Part shown: piece after piece, positions 1-12,627 of the stretch
Layout: each line of letters opens with the position of its first letter
Position numbering within the stretch: position 1 is the stretch's first letter
From: Progne subis subis
Taxonomy: Eukaryota; Chordata; Aves; Passeriformes; Hirundinidae
DNA length: 64,000 bases
Direction: 5' to 3'
NCBI GenBank assembly: GCA_022316685.1
Contig: JAKJHU010000067.1
Coordinates: 1,860,001-1,924,000, forward strand
Made by a program: the position numbers and the translations under genes
Notes under the pieces: generated by a model
The model's input: only the letters and a program-made list of their open reading frames with translations
Told to the model about the DNA's origin: nothing
The model's database searches: none

Positions 1-1816
1 AGCATGATCTATGTAAATTATTAACATAAAAACATCAAATATATTTTTTCTGCTGTATTAGTTTCACTAGTATGTAAAACAAATTGTTTCCCTTTTATGA
101 TTAAGTATAAAAAGATTCTCCAAGAGTTAGAGAGCTAGGATAACACAAAAGAAGATTTTTTTTTAATGAAGGAAGTACAGTTCAACATGAGTTTAAAATC
201 CTACTGATAATGGCCAAATCACTCTGAAAATACTGGTATAAATTACATTTAGTATTACATATACATTTAAAAAAACTAACCAAAACATAAGACTTCAGAG
301 ATTCAATCTGTAATAATGTACAAACAGTTAAAAATGGTAGTATTTTCCCCCAAATTAAGCTGGAATTCTAATGAATTTGTGGAGCTACTTTTTCATATTT
401 GATCTGCTGTGTATGTTTAGTTTTCTAGAATGATCAGTTTTATCCCACTATAAATAAGTCTACAATTTTTATCATGATAAAATCAGATTAAATGCTCTCC
501 ACTGTGCTTCTCCTCAGTCATATAAAAGTTACTTATAATCTAAATTATCATCAGTCGGTTTACTCAACTTTAAATATTCTTATCCTATGTCCTTAGTCAC
601 TTAGGCCGTTGTTTTTGTTCTCTTTATGTTCATTCAGCTATCAGATTTGTTCCTTCACAAAATGTACAAAAAAGTGTCTGTCTTTTGTTTAGAGATGCTG
701 TTATGAACTGTCATCTGCTTACTAATTGTGAGACTAACTTACCCTCTATTTCATCCTTTTCTGAGTCTATTGATTATTCTATTGATCTATTCATTACGTG
801 CTTGCTCTTTTGGACTTGTAACAGAATGTGCCTTTTATTCCTTGTTTCCATAGGTTCGCTTTAGACACAAGCAATAAAAGCTGGCAATGTCCTTATTGTA
901 AAGTCAACCCTTTACATTTTATTCTCTGATTAGTAATTGATCACCAATAAAGATTGTTTTATCTTTGCCTAAAAGACGATAGAGATTAAATTTGAAGGAG
1001 AAAACCTGTGACATTGTCACTGGAGGAGAAAAAAGGATATGGAATGATGCACGAACACTGTGGAAAATATTTAAAACAGCACTTAAAACGGGGTCTCAGA
1101 TGTCATAAACTATAATTTAAAATTATGAAGGATTAAAATTACCCAAATTTGAAATAATCAACTACATGTCATATGTCAATATAGTCTTCTAACTGTAGTA
1201 GACAAACTGACTAATTTAGTATCTACCAGGCACTCAACATGCTAAATGGTATAATGTAAATAAAATATGTGGGAAAAGAACAGAGGTAAAATATAGAGTC
1301 TCCAATACTACAGAAACAGAATAGGAACACCTTCATATGTCGAAAATACCACTAAATTCATGAATGTGCAGGAAGGTTTTGGACTTAGACAAATAGCCTC
1401 TGAATCCTTTTTCCCTTTTCTTCTCAGAGAAGATTGTATTAATAATAAAATTTGAAAATATTAATGTTTAAACCAGAATTGATAGGAAAGCTACTTCCTT
1501 AAAAAATGTATTTTTTTTAGTTTAAGTACACTTTAAATGTTCTTAATTATTTCTATTGCTGCTCAATGCATGTGGTAAACTTTACAAAGCGTTTTTATCC
1601 CCATCTTCTTTCAAATCTTCCAAATAATAAGCAGGTCTTTTCTTTTTCTTTGAACAGTTCTATACAGTTTTTAGTGTTATCCTCAGTTACTTTCAGATAG
1701 GAAAACATTAAACAATCTGACTGTCAGATAACCCAATTAAGCATAAAGCATATTATATGATTTAAACTCTCCATCTAAATATTTCAGAAATATTTCATAT
1801 TAACCAGGATGGGGGG

Positions 1817-1839
1817 AAAAAAAAAAAAAAAAAAAAAAA
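1817..1839. repeat. A23 homopolymer
   Basis: An uninterrupted run of 23 A follows a run of six G. No retroposed sequence is recognisable directly upstream, so I cannot assign it as the tail of an element. Confidence 0.95.
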
Positions 1840-2710
1840 GTGATAAGAGGAGCCAAAAAGTTTGGAATTATTGCACTTGATAAAAATTTGCATCTTGAAT
1901 TATACACTTTGATGGGATATAAGATCAAGCATAATGATATAATACATATGGCTAATGATACAATGCATACGGCTATGACAGCTTCAGAAAATTCAGTCTC
2001 AAAATTTGAACTAAACTTTTGTTTCATCTCAGGGAACTGATTTTTTCCAGAAAGATGAATTATTTTTTACAGATCAGTACATTTAAATCTCAAAGATCCT
2101 AGTCATTAAGAAATAAAAACAGATTTGGGAATTTCCAAATCATCATGGTTTTTCATGAAAGAGAACCAAATTCCACAGGCTCAGAAATCCACTGGGAGAG
2201 TAAAATAGAGTCTGCTTTCAATAATCAGCAATAATTTCCCATGGACAGCTCCAAACATTCAATCATTGAAAAAATCCTTACTAGACAACTATTTGCATGT
2301 AACTGTAATGCAGTTTAGTTCATAAAATAAAGCTGTAAATAAGTGCACATAATAAGATTAATATTGATCAATTTTACATTTTTAAAAAAATGAAAGAAAG
2401 GAAGACACTTTTAGTAGCTTTTCTGTGTTTACTGTGTGAGCTAGTCATAACAACAGCATGAAAAAACTCTCTTTTCCCTTGGCGGAAAATAATCCAGTTT
2501 TTATAGATGTATATATAAAAACACACATGCACACATGTAATGGTTTATAGAAAACTTAGTGTGATCTCTTAACAAAATAGCCATGCTTCTAGAGGGTTGG
2601 TTTGTATGTTTCTTTGTACAACAGAGGTTTTATATACCATAAACAATATACTGGTGGATTTCATTACTTTAAGAATCTTAAAATAAGATTATGGGCAAAA
2701 GGGTATTTGC

Positions 2711-2713
<3 letters not shown>

Positions 2714-2744
<31 letters not shown>
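2714..2744. repeat. T31 homopolymer
   Basis: An uninterrupted run of 31 T. A second A-rich run lies about 80 bases downstream. Length is probably variable between individuals and prone to sequencing error. Confidence 0.95.
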
Positions 2745-2747
<3 letters not shown>

Positions 2748-5700
2748 TGGATAGTCTAATTTTTTAGTGTTCTAGAATTCTCTAATTGTCTAGATTTGTC
2801 TAATTAGTATAGAAAAAGTCTCATTAAAAAAAAAAAAAAAGAAAAAAGAAAAAAGCAATAATTACCATCAGAACTTCCCCAGTATCTTCCTCTTTTCCTG
2901 AGTAGTACCTTTACTTTCCTATGGTCCCTCCTGGTCCTAAAGTCAGCACTTTTGGTCTTCCTCAGGAAGTGGGGTAGATGCAGGAATTTCCAATTGGGCA
3001 GCATTACCACTTCCTTGCTGGGAGGAATTTTATGCCCACACTAGCAAAGTATTCTTCCTTATTCTTAGTCAGCTTGTTTTTCATTTTAGATGATTCCTGC
3101 AACAATAATGTTCCTTCCCATGGGCTCCATCTAAAGGTGCAGAGTATTCTCCTTCAGAACCAGCCTGGGGCCATTGATACGCTATTATTAACCAGAGATA
3201 TAATATGATACAGAAAACTATACAACCACATCCCTACTATCATACCACATACAGCACATGAGAACTGCTACAGGCTGGAACCAGTTCAATCCAGTACAAG
3301 CTCAGGCAAATCCTGAGATCTTGTGGTGTCAGTCAGTGTAATGTCTCTGGCCTCCTAACAGTAATGATAAAGTGATATTTACCAGGCTGGAACACAGTCT
3401 CATCTTTATCTTCTGTAAAATACAAGCATAACTTAATGGTTTATAAAAGGTCACTGATGTGGAAAACATGAAAATCCCACTAAAAGAAAAGATTCAGAGA
3501 CTGAGCCCACCCCGCCCTGGTTTTTTCACCACTGTATCTCAGGTCTTTTGCTTTTTTTTGAGCTCCATATCGAAATGTCTTGTGTTCTTACGCTCTTCTG
3601 TTTTTTATATGCCTCATCCTTCTTGCTTCTTTTACACAGTGAACTCCTGATTTGCATTTGTTTTGACTTTTAGTCTTTTTCCATATTTATGTGGGTTTTT
3701 GGGGAAGTGATTTTCACTTTCCCTTGCTTCCCTCATCAGCTCAGTCTCACTCATTACAGGCTCAAATTTCCACTGAAGTATTCCATCCAGTCACTCTCCC
3801 ACTTGTCCTCCTCAACAGGTGACTGTCAGAAAATCAGATGAAAAACCACATGTCTGGAGATAAAACAGAGAGATCACTTAGCAATTGGTCTTATGGGCAA
3901 AAGAGGAAAATAATTAAATTTTTTGTCAATTAGGATAAATAATTAGTGATTTGAGTATTGGGAAACAAAAGAAGAAAAACAATAAACCACCTTTTACCAC
4001 TTTTCTAGGCTTAGCATCCTTCCCAGGTTCTGCTTCACTGCAAACAACTCTGTCAGTCTTTGCAGTGCAGTGGGTTGGGGTCAGGACATAGTAGTTTCTT
4101 TTTTCGTTTTCTTCCTTTTCATATTTTTCCTGTGCTCCAGGATTGGTTCTCCACAGGCTGCAGTTATTTCAGAGGTGTGCCAGCTCAAGCAAAGTCTTTT
4201 CCATGGGTCACAATCCCTTCAGAGGAGTGCTTGTTCTGCCTTGGGATGCCTCTTACTTGATGAACTGATCACATCTAAGTAACATTGATGCTTCATCTTC
4301 ATTGTTAGTGTCAAACACGTGTTCTTGAATTTAGAAGTAAAAGCTGAAGCTAAAAGATAAGATAAAAGAAATCAAAGTTGAAGACAAAAAAATCTGAAAG
4401 AAGGCAGCATTTCAGAAAAATTATCCAAATAATGGAAGTACTTGAAAGGGTTATTGATGAACAGGTTTTTTTGTTGTTGTTTGTTTGTTTGTCTTTCTTC
4501 AGGTTTTACAGTTTTAACTGTTTAAATAAGGATTAGGTGTATTCCAGAGCACTTTCTTTCCTCAGATCTGTTTCTAAACATTACAATTAATTTTCTATGA
4601 TGGGAGAAATAGGAATGTAAGCTAATCCTGCATTCTCAAAACTACCTCCTGTATATTCAGAAAATAATTGGAGTTTACTTGTTTGAATAGGAGTGAAAAA
4701 TAGATATTTTTATAATTTTCTTTCAAATGTCAAGGGACAACACAAAAATTTGCAAATTAAATATTTTCTTCCTGTCTCTTCATGAAGAAATGCTGAAAAA
4801 TATGTGGCTGAAGTTCTTCAAGGTTCTAGAATTATGCATGTATTTAATCTTTATTGGTTTTCTGAAGTTGTTACATATGCATTAAAAAAAACTAATCACA
4901 ACAAACTTTCATCACCTGCCCTCTGGAGATTTCCCTTGTGTATTATTAAAAGATGCATACAGTGATGTATTTGAGGAAAAAAGTTCAGTTTACTGCTTTC
5001 ATTTTTTTATCACAAAAAAATTTTGTACTTTGCAAGGCTTTCAAGATGTATACCAAAATATGTTTGTCTTAATAGTTATACAGTGATTTGCAGTTGTAGT
5101 TGTGATTTTAGTGGCAGAAATCAATATCACTGTTGCCAGCAGATATCAGAAATATTACATGAAATGATGAATATCTAAGGTTTTCAGAGAAGTTATTTTT
5201 TTTCCTCTCCCAATTAAAACATAAATCATTCATCTATACATTTTCACATACATTTCCATAGCTGGCTTTGTGCTAAATGTTTTCCTAGCATCTTCTGTCA
5301 TTCTTTATTACTTTGGATTTACATAATAGTTCTATATTTCAAAGATATTTGAAGGAAAATTCATCTGTGTCAAGAAAAGAACTTTCCATCAGGAATAAGA
5401 GGGTAGTTCAAATGAAAAAAAGTCAATCCAACACTTTCAATTGAATTACTAATTGCATTCAGACATGACTTGATTTTCCATAACACCAGAAGTTTGTGTT
5501 GAGCTGTTTCTGACATGAATTTTGAGCTCTTCGGAATAAATAAATAAATAATCAAACAAACAGTCACACTGTAGCACTTGTTAACTTCACTAACTACTTT
5601 TAGACTGATTTGGACACTATTTTTGGAGAAAGAACACAAATTTTAGCAACAGTACAATGTTAATATATAAAAAAATACTTTACCCAATGTTATGTATTTT

Positions 5701-8229
5701 AATTTTTCTGAGATGTAAGCTGATGCAAAATTTTTAAAGGTGTTTATAAAACTATGCAACAAAAAACATGAACAAAAATCACTCCTAAGTTGTCATCAAA
5801 GTAAGAAAAGTGCATTAGGTTTTATGAAGGTAACTCTTTGTGTTTTTTAAATTCTTCTTTTCTGCATTTATTTTTTCTGTGCTGAATATAAACGCTAAAT
5901 ATTACTGGCAAATTGCATTTTATGTTATTTCCAATCAGGTGAAGATTTTCCTTTAAAATAAAATACTGAAAATAACATATAATTTGCTCTTAACTCCTTT
6001 AAGCTTTAATGTGAATATCTGATTCTGGATCATTGCTTTATGAATCCTATTGTAAGGTAACTTTCTGTTTCAAGGAACCAAGAGTAATACTGTAAATGTC
6101 ACCGAACATTTCCAAGTGTGGTTTAAATTGCTATATAACTGAAGAATAATAAAACAAAAAGTTGTTTAGGTAGGGCTAATACATATATGAAGATATTTCA
6201 AACAAATAGTTCCGCAAATAAGCTGTATATGCACAGCACAGTCTGTCATAGTTCCTACCTGTTCCTTTTACAAAAGGGAGATGCCTAGAATAGTTGCTAA
6301 ATACCTGATTAGATAGAGAGATTGAACGTTACTAAGACAAATTGCAGTAGACATTGAATGAAAGTTATTTATGGTTGCTTGCTTGCTATTAACTGGATTA
6401 AAACTTTCATGAAAGTGGTTTGATCTATATCTGTTGTGAAAACCCTTATTATCTGCAGTTATAACTTGATAGTTCCCTATAATGCTTGAAACTCATTGCA
6501 TAAATGCTTCCCCCAAAAAAAAAGATATTGTGCCTTTTTTCAAGTACATTGATTCAGCATTTAGTATGCATTTAGCTATTGTAGCAGTAAATAAAAGTAC
6601 TATTGCAAGATGCATTCAATAAAATTTCATATTGTATTTTCAGGCATATTAACATTCAGACATTAGCAATATTTCTTTAAAACAAAGGACAAAAATATTA
6701 TGGTAATAATGCATTTATTTTTCCAGTAATCTTTAAATTGTATTCAAAGTGATAAAAAAGATGCAAATCAGATCTATGAGATATTATTCTTGCCCTAACA
6801 AGCATGTGCATGTGCACAGATGTACAGTTCCCATTAGATAGTTTTTAAGCAATATACCTTTTGTGCTGTCACCAAAGACATCCTTGAAACTTTTGTTCAG
6901 TCATTACCTTATTCTATCATCTTCTTTCCTTCATCTTCTTGATACCTTACTGGTGATTATTTTTTTATTTTTTCTCGGTATGTCATATTGGATCTAATAT
7001 TTTCTTTTCCCCTTTGATTCTCTTTTAAGTATTCGCCCAAGGGACTGGACTGTGGCAAATACTGTGATTCTCCAAAGCTTAACACCACAGGCAATCAGTA
7101 TAAAAGAATTTGTTAAATTAAATGTATCGGGAACATCTGGCAAATCTCAAAGTAACACTGTTTCCCAATTATTAAATAGCATTACATATTTTGATTTCAT
7201 TTTTCACAGCACCTGTTCAATACACCATCTCATATTTTTCCCTTGTTTCATCATGGGGAAAAAAAAAAAAAATAGAAAATATAAAATAAACACAGAAGAA
7301 AAAAGTCTCTTAAAGCTGTTTTTAAAGAAAATTAATAATCTTTCTAATTCTATTCAATATTATACTATCTACTTCATATAATTATATCAACTATTACTAT
7401 CACCATAACATATTTATTGTTTTTTAAGCCTAAAGGTATGAATGGAAGTAATTAATAAATATACCTTAATAATTATGGTCTTCAGGTACTACTCTTACAA
7501 CATGCACTGTGTATTAAATTTGCATGCTTATTTTTAATTCATGAAAAATTGAAACAAGACTATGGAAATTTTACCAAAGACCTAGAGAAAGGAGAAATAT
7601 GTACATAAATAAATTACTTACTAAACCTGAGGTTGGTTTATTCATATGGGTGATATTCAGCCTGAGAATTGAGCAAACACAGATGCCAATGATTTCCACC
7701 TGCAGGGGAGCACAGGCTGATTCCATCTGCCCATGAAAAAGCAGGTCCACCTGGGGAACCATAAGGCATCAGACATATGCGCAGGAGTGGCACAGAGACA
7801 TGGGACGTGTTACAGGGTGATACCCCTTAAAGCAGCAGCCCGGAGAAGCTAAGGCCTTTCAATACCATTTGGTGTCTTGGAGTGGGTTTCCAGATAACAT
7901 ATATTAATGAAACCTTGATAGCCAGTCTGGCCTTTCAAAAGTAAACACGTGGTCAACTTAAGAAGTTCCTTTAGGATTCTCCTATTTATCCACTACATAA
8001 AAAGTGTAAAGGAATTTAATATCTACCACAAAAGCAGATATCTCCTGAAATTAAACAAAATAACAACGAACAAACCAAAGACCCAAAACAACATAACAAA
8101 AACGCAAAACCCTCAAATCTGCGAAATGGCTCTAGGTGTCTTCAATGTGATTAAATGCAAGAAATAAGAACTTAAATGAAATAATTTGTCTTCTAGAAAA
8201 GTTTGGGTCTCTTTGGTTTCTACTGCATT

Positions 8230-9480
8230 GAATCATAGAACAGCTTAGGTTGGAAGAGACCTCAAGAGTCCCTCTGTACAATATTTTGCTGGAAAAGGAG
8301 CCAACATGAGATCACCTATGTCCCTGTCCACTTGCATTTTGAAAACCGACAATGATGAAGACTCTACCATACCCCTTGGAAGGCAGTGCAAGTGAATTAC
8401 AGTCTTCTTACTACAAGTAATTAATTTCTTTTATCAGGCTGAAACCTCTCCAAGTGCAACTTACACCCATTGTCCTCTCTGTGCCTCCTTGTGGAAAGAG
8501 TCTCCATCCTCTTTGTAGGAAAGCTTCAAGTACTGATTCCCTTTGATGTTTCTCTTCTACTAGGTGAAGTGCTATAACTCCTTCAGTCTTTCCTCATCAG
8601 AGTGTTCTCCAGCCTTTTGTTAATCTCCTTGGCCCTCCTTTAGACCTTCTGAAGTCTGTCTCTATCTTTCTTGAACTGAGGGAAGCCGAACTGGAGATGG
8701 TAATTTAGGTGTGGTCTGACAAGCACTGAGTCTTTCTCCCTGCCAGTAATAACCTTGCAGATGTAGCCCACTATCTGATTTGCCTTTGTTGCTGCAGCAT
8801 CATACTTGCTGACTCGTGTTCACCTGGTTCACCAAGACCCACAGGTCCCTCTCAGCAAGGCTGCTCCCCAGACATGCAGATCCAGGCTGTATTGGGCTCT
8901 TTGTTTCTGCACCTCAAATTAAAGTTGCAGAACCTTGTACTTTGTTAATCTATCACCCATATCACCATTCAGCTATCCAATATGTATCTTGCCAATTTGT
9001 CCAGGACAAGGCTGTGGGAAGTGTTGAACACTTTGCTGAAGTCCAGGTCAACAACATCCATTCTCTCCTGACAAATCAGAATTTGGCATAATTAGGCATG
9101 ATTTGCCTTTAGTAAAACAGTGCTACATTTTCTCTATCACCTGAATCATTTGATTTGGAATAGTTTTTAGGAAGACTCCTTACAATACTTTCCCAGTGAA
9201 TGAAGTAAAACTAGTGGGCTTGTAGTTCTCTAGGTCTTCTTTGGGGCCCTTATTGTAGATGGCATTTGTACTTTTTCAGTCATGAGGATGTCCCCTGATC
9301 TCCAGGATGTTTCAAATATTATAGGCTGTGACCTTATTACAATATCAGCAACTTCTCTTAAACCGTGGGGTAGATTCTGTTCAGGGACACAAATTTGTGT
9401 GGGTTGAGCTCTTGCAAAAGGCCACAGATCAGTCCTTCCTGGACTACCGGTGTGTTGACATGTGGATTGTCATAGTTGCC
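8230..9480 (-). mobile_element. CR1 LINE fragment, 3' part, decayed
   Basis: The plus strand starts with the reverse complement of the avian CR1 3' end (aatcatagaa followed by the ggttggaagagacct core) and continues through the CR1 3' UTR and the end of ORF2. Read on the minus strand, a reverse-transcriptase motif A remnant of the form DLDFSK is visible around 9030-9060. The stretch that should carry the catalytic FADD motif is absent: the sequence jumps from the downstream part (about 8940) to motif A, so a few hundred bases were lost. Many indels make it an old copy. The 5' limit near 9480 is approximate. Confidence 0.85.
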
Positions 9481-9485
9481 TGATT

Positions 9486-11203
9486 CTGTGATCTGGTATT
9501 GAATCAATATAAGTAGTAATTCATAGAGTATGTATATGTACTTTCATGAGTATGAAGTAATAAATTAGATCTGCACCAAAAGGTACTCCAATTGTTGTAT
9601 TATGACATTCTTCTAAATATATTTTATAAAAAAAATTATAAATATATTTATACAACACAGTATCAAGTGGGAATAGATATGGAAACTAAAACAGGATTTT
9701 GACTTTTTCATTATTTTGCTACCCTTAACAACATTTTTAAATTAGTGACATCTCATGATTATTATTTTTCTAGCACTTATATGAAGGAGAAAAGTAACTT
9801 GAAAAACATTAGGTATTTTATGTATTTTGTTCATCTGAGTGTAGGTGAACAGAATAAAATGACATAAGGAAATAGCTAATTGCTGTGTCAGACATATACT
9901 TTGCTAAATAAAATCTAAAGTAAAGTCTGCTAAAGTATTAAAAGTAGAAATCTGAGCATTTATCACAGTTTTGGAGCCTAAAAACCATTTTGGGGCATAT
10001 CTAATGTCTGAATGTGTAGCTCAGAAAAAAGAATAATTAAGGGATGAAATTTGCTTTGGACTCAGCAGTCTTTAATTAAGTGGTCCAGAATTCTGAGTTT
10101 GGATAAATTATGCTTTATGCTGCTTCTCTCTGAAATAGCCCACAAAGATCTTTAATACAGACCACAAACTGCAGCAGTGAGGCATTCTGCAACACATAAG
10201 CTACCTAAATGTGTGAGACAAAGTCATAAACTTTCAAAACCTCATCTACCATAGTATAATTACATGATTACACCTCTGAACTTCTCATTTCATCTTACTT
10301 TAACCTGTTAATCAAAAATGTTTTAAAATAGAGATGAGTGATAATACCCCTGCATTTTGGAAGGTTACTTGAATTTTAATAATATTCTGTTTTTCAAGGC
10401 TCATAACATATTTTCAATTTACTATAGTTTGACCTTGGCAATGAAAGTTTCTTTCTGTCAGATGAAAGTGTAAGGAATGTACCTTGGTTTTCTACAGGTT
10501 AAGTCATAAATAAGAACACTTTTTACCTTAAAAAAATAAAATGAATGATAAAAGTAATTTTAAGATTATTTAAAATATTTCTTAAAAAATAATCTTAAAA
10601 CTTTATCTCTTTATCCTGTATCCCAAGTATCTCTTGCAAAGTATAATTATATAACCAAGGTGAAGTAATATTAATTATGTAACCAGATCTCTGTTTGTGA
10701 AGCACAAAAATGGATGAAATTAACCAAGTTTGGATATTAAATTCAGGGAAAAGAAAATATCATAATACATTTTGTATTTCAGTTCTGATTAGGACAGGTT
10801 AGCTTTCAGCTTCAAATAGATATAATGAGTAAGTAGGTAAGAAAGATATAAAAAGAACAGTTTTGTTGGAAAGTATGCTTCCAAAAGGGGTGGCGGGGGA
10901 CACTGACACAATGGTACTCAAAATAGTAAGTGTAAGCTATGTTTCCATCTCCAGTGTAGTAAAGCCAGTCAAAGGTGGGGAAAAAAATGCTCAAAATATT
11001 TTCCTTCATAAAAGAAATGAGAAAATTTATATTTTATATGTATTTTTAAAAGACATTATTCTGACTGCACAGAATTAAATCAGAATCAAAATTAACACAA
11101 AATTAAACAGTAAGAGACATAAGAAAGGGTATCTTATTAAAAGTCGCTGATACATCCATGGAAAACCTGTTAATTTGAATATAACTCTGTTTAATCTGGA
11201 AAA

Positions 11204-11245
<42 letters not shown>

Positions 11246-11666
11246 CCCCAAGACTAAAATTAGTATCAAAGGAAACTACAGAGCCTCAGCATTCCTGAAT
11301 TAGAAAGTATGAAGTACAGAAATGTTGGGGACCGTCTTGGAGTCTACAGCAGTGAAGCAATTTCTACACAGAAACTAATAGCTATATAGATGTGAGTTAA
11401 TTGTTAAGTCCATATGTGACAGAGAGAAAAGACAAAGTCAATGTGATGTCACTGAAAACCAGTGTGAGTTGTTTTTTACTTTTCAAAATAGAAATGTGAT
11501 TAACTCAAATTAGAAAAAAAATGTAAAAAGCAAGTATCCAGAGGCTATGTGCATAAGTGGATTTTTTTTTTTTTAATTTCAGATTTTTTTTTTTTAATTT
11601 CAGTTTTTGCTATATAAGTTGAAGTGAAAAACTGTTCTTTTACTCTTTGAAGCCTTTTTGTCAGTC
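9486..11666. other. AT-rich non-coding DNA, nothing recognised
   Basis: No gene or element recognised. It contains a T37 run and several shorter T runs just upstream of the provirus. The base composition resembles 1-8.2 kb. Confidence 0.6.
11209..11245. repeat. T37 homopolymer
   Basis: An uninterrupted T run of about 37. On the minus strand it is an A-tract, but no retrocopy body is recognisable beside it. Confidence 0.95.
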
Positions 11667-11672
11667 ACTGAC
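11667..11672. repeat. Target-site duplication, left copy (ACTGAC)
   Basis: Six bases directly before the TG of the 5' LTR; the same six directly follow the CA of the 3' LTR at 18564-18569. A 6-bp duplication is what beta- and alpharetroviral integrases leave. The exact match shows that both ends belong to one insertion and fixes both outer boundaries. Confidence 0.95.
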
Positions 11673-11995
11673 TGTTGTAATGCATTAATATTGTGTTTCA
11701 TCAGATTTGTAATCATGTGGTTTGTCCTTGCTCAGCTGTAACCCAACTCTGTTCCCCTGCCCACTTTATCCCTGATTGGGTGTTGGTTTGTCCCTGCCTC
11801 TGGGCCCTGCCTCCTGGGGAAAAAGCCCCCATATGGGCGGGGCCGAGGTCTCTCTGGCACCAGCGAGCTGTCCGGAAGATCTCCAGCCAAGCAGGGCAGG
11901 ACTGGAGAATAAAGCAATATTTTCCCTCCTGGACAAAGAGCAGGCTCTTTCTTTTTGCCATCGGCTGTAATCTAGTCTCATGAAGAAATACCACA
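11673..11995 (+). repeat. 5' LTR of the ERVK-like provirus (323 bp)
   Basis: It starts TGTTGT and ends ACCACA. It aligns end to end with the 3' LTR at 18243-18563. U3 is short with no canonical TATA box; a GC-rich patch with CATATGGG near 11830 may be the core promoter. An AATAAA lies at 11908-11913 before a T-rich U5. Six of the differences from the 3' LTR cluster at 11964-11980, where the solo LTR agrees with the 3' LTR. Frames read across it are by-products. Confidence 0.95.
11908..11913 (+). promoter_or_regulatory. Polyadenylation signal AATAAA in the 5' LTR
   Basis: A canonical hexamer 82 bp before the end of the LTR, conserved at 18476-18481 in the 3' LTR and in the solo LTR. In the 3' LTR it would end proviral RNA. 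Confidence 0.8.
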
Positions 11996-11997
11996 AC

Positions 11998-12015
11998 TGG
12001 TGCCCAATGTGGGGC
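11998..12015 (+). promoter_or_regulatory. Primer binding site, lysine tRNA (Lys1,2) type
   Basis: The 18 bases TGGTGCCCAATGTGGGGC begin two bases after the 5' LTR. They fit the tRNA-Lys1,2 primer site of betaretroviruses at 16 of 18 positions. Both mismatches are T where the lysine site has the C of a CpG, which is what methylated-CpG decay produces. The match is from memory of the family's primer site. Confidence 0.88.
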
Positions 12016-12623
12016 TGGAAGCCACAAAAGGTTCCCAAAAAGCTGGAAGAACCACTCGGGGAGCACGTGGCCAAGGAATCCCACACAGAGACAGACCCGT
12101 CAGGCTTGGCATTCACTGTGGAGTCTCTGAAACACAGGATTCCTCGGGCAGGGCTGCAGTTTTCTCCTTTGGACTCAAAAATCTCATCAGAATGCTGTGA
12201 AGAAGCCCTCTACTGGCAAGCTGCTACCAGGGAGAGTGACCACATGTTTGTGGAAAGCTGATCCTGGGATCAGAGACTGGAATCTCTTTTTGCACCAAAA
12301 AGGGTCAGTCTCAGGCAAAAGGAGTGATTGGGAAAGAAAGGAAAGGAACGCTGGAATTTTGGTGAGTACCACTTTCGGTTTTTTAAGGGAAAATTTTTTT
12401 TAAAAATTTTGTACCTCAGAGAAAAGAGGTTTTTTTGTGGAAGGTTTCTGCTTTCAGAGTAAAAAGCCCTCAAAGTGCTTTCTTTCGGCAGCCTGGGGGT
12501 GGGTGGAAAAGGAAACTGTTTCCCCTTTTTGGCTTTTTTTCTCTCCAGCAAGGTTTTTTTTTTCCTTTCAGTTTCTCAGTCACAGTTAAAAGGGGACATA
12601 GAAGCTTAAAATCTGAGCCAAAA
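12016..12623 (+). other. Proviral leader between primer site and gag
   Basis: About 600 bp with no conserved protein motif, where the packaging signal and a splice donor would lie. I could not pick a splice donor; with no env, one may not be needed. An ATG at 12624 is not in frame with the recognisable matrix-like segment, so the true gag start is uncertain. Confidence 0.6.
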
Positions 12624-12627
12624 ATGT

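Larger units (their letters stand above)
1..8229. other. AT-rich non-coding DNA, nothing recognised
   Basis: I see no transposon end, LTR, exon with convincing splice context or RNA gene here. The open frames are short, start anywhere and show no family motif. The composition is strongly AT-rich with scattered homopolymers. Slightly less AT-rich patches near 3.0-4.3 kb and 7.6-7.9 kb could be old repeats or regulatory DNA, but I cannot name them. It could equally be intergenic or the inside of a long intron. Confidence 0.6.

Noticed and set aside
11693..12116. Open frames across the provirus LTR and leader
   Set aside because: LTR sequence is GC-richer and stop-poor; the same frames recur at each LTR copy (18.3 and 62.7 kb), so they are by-products.
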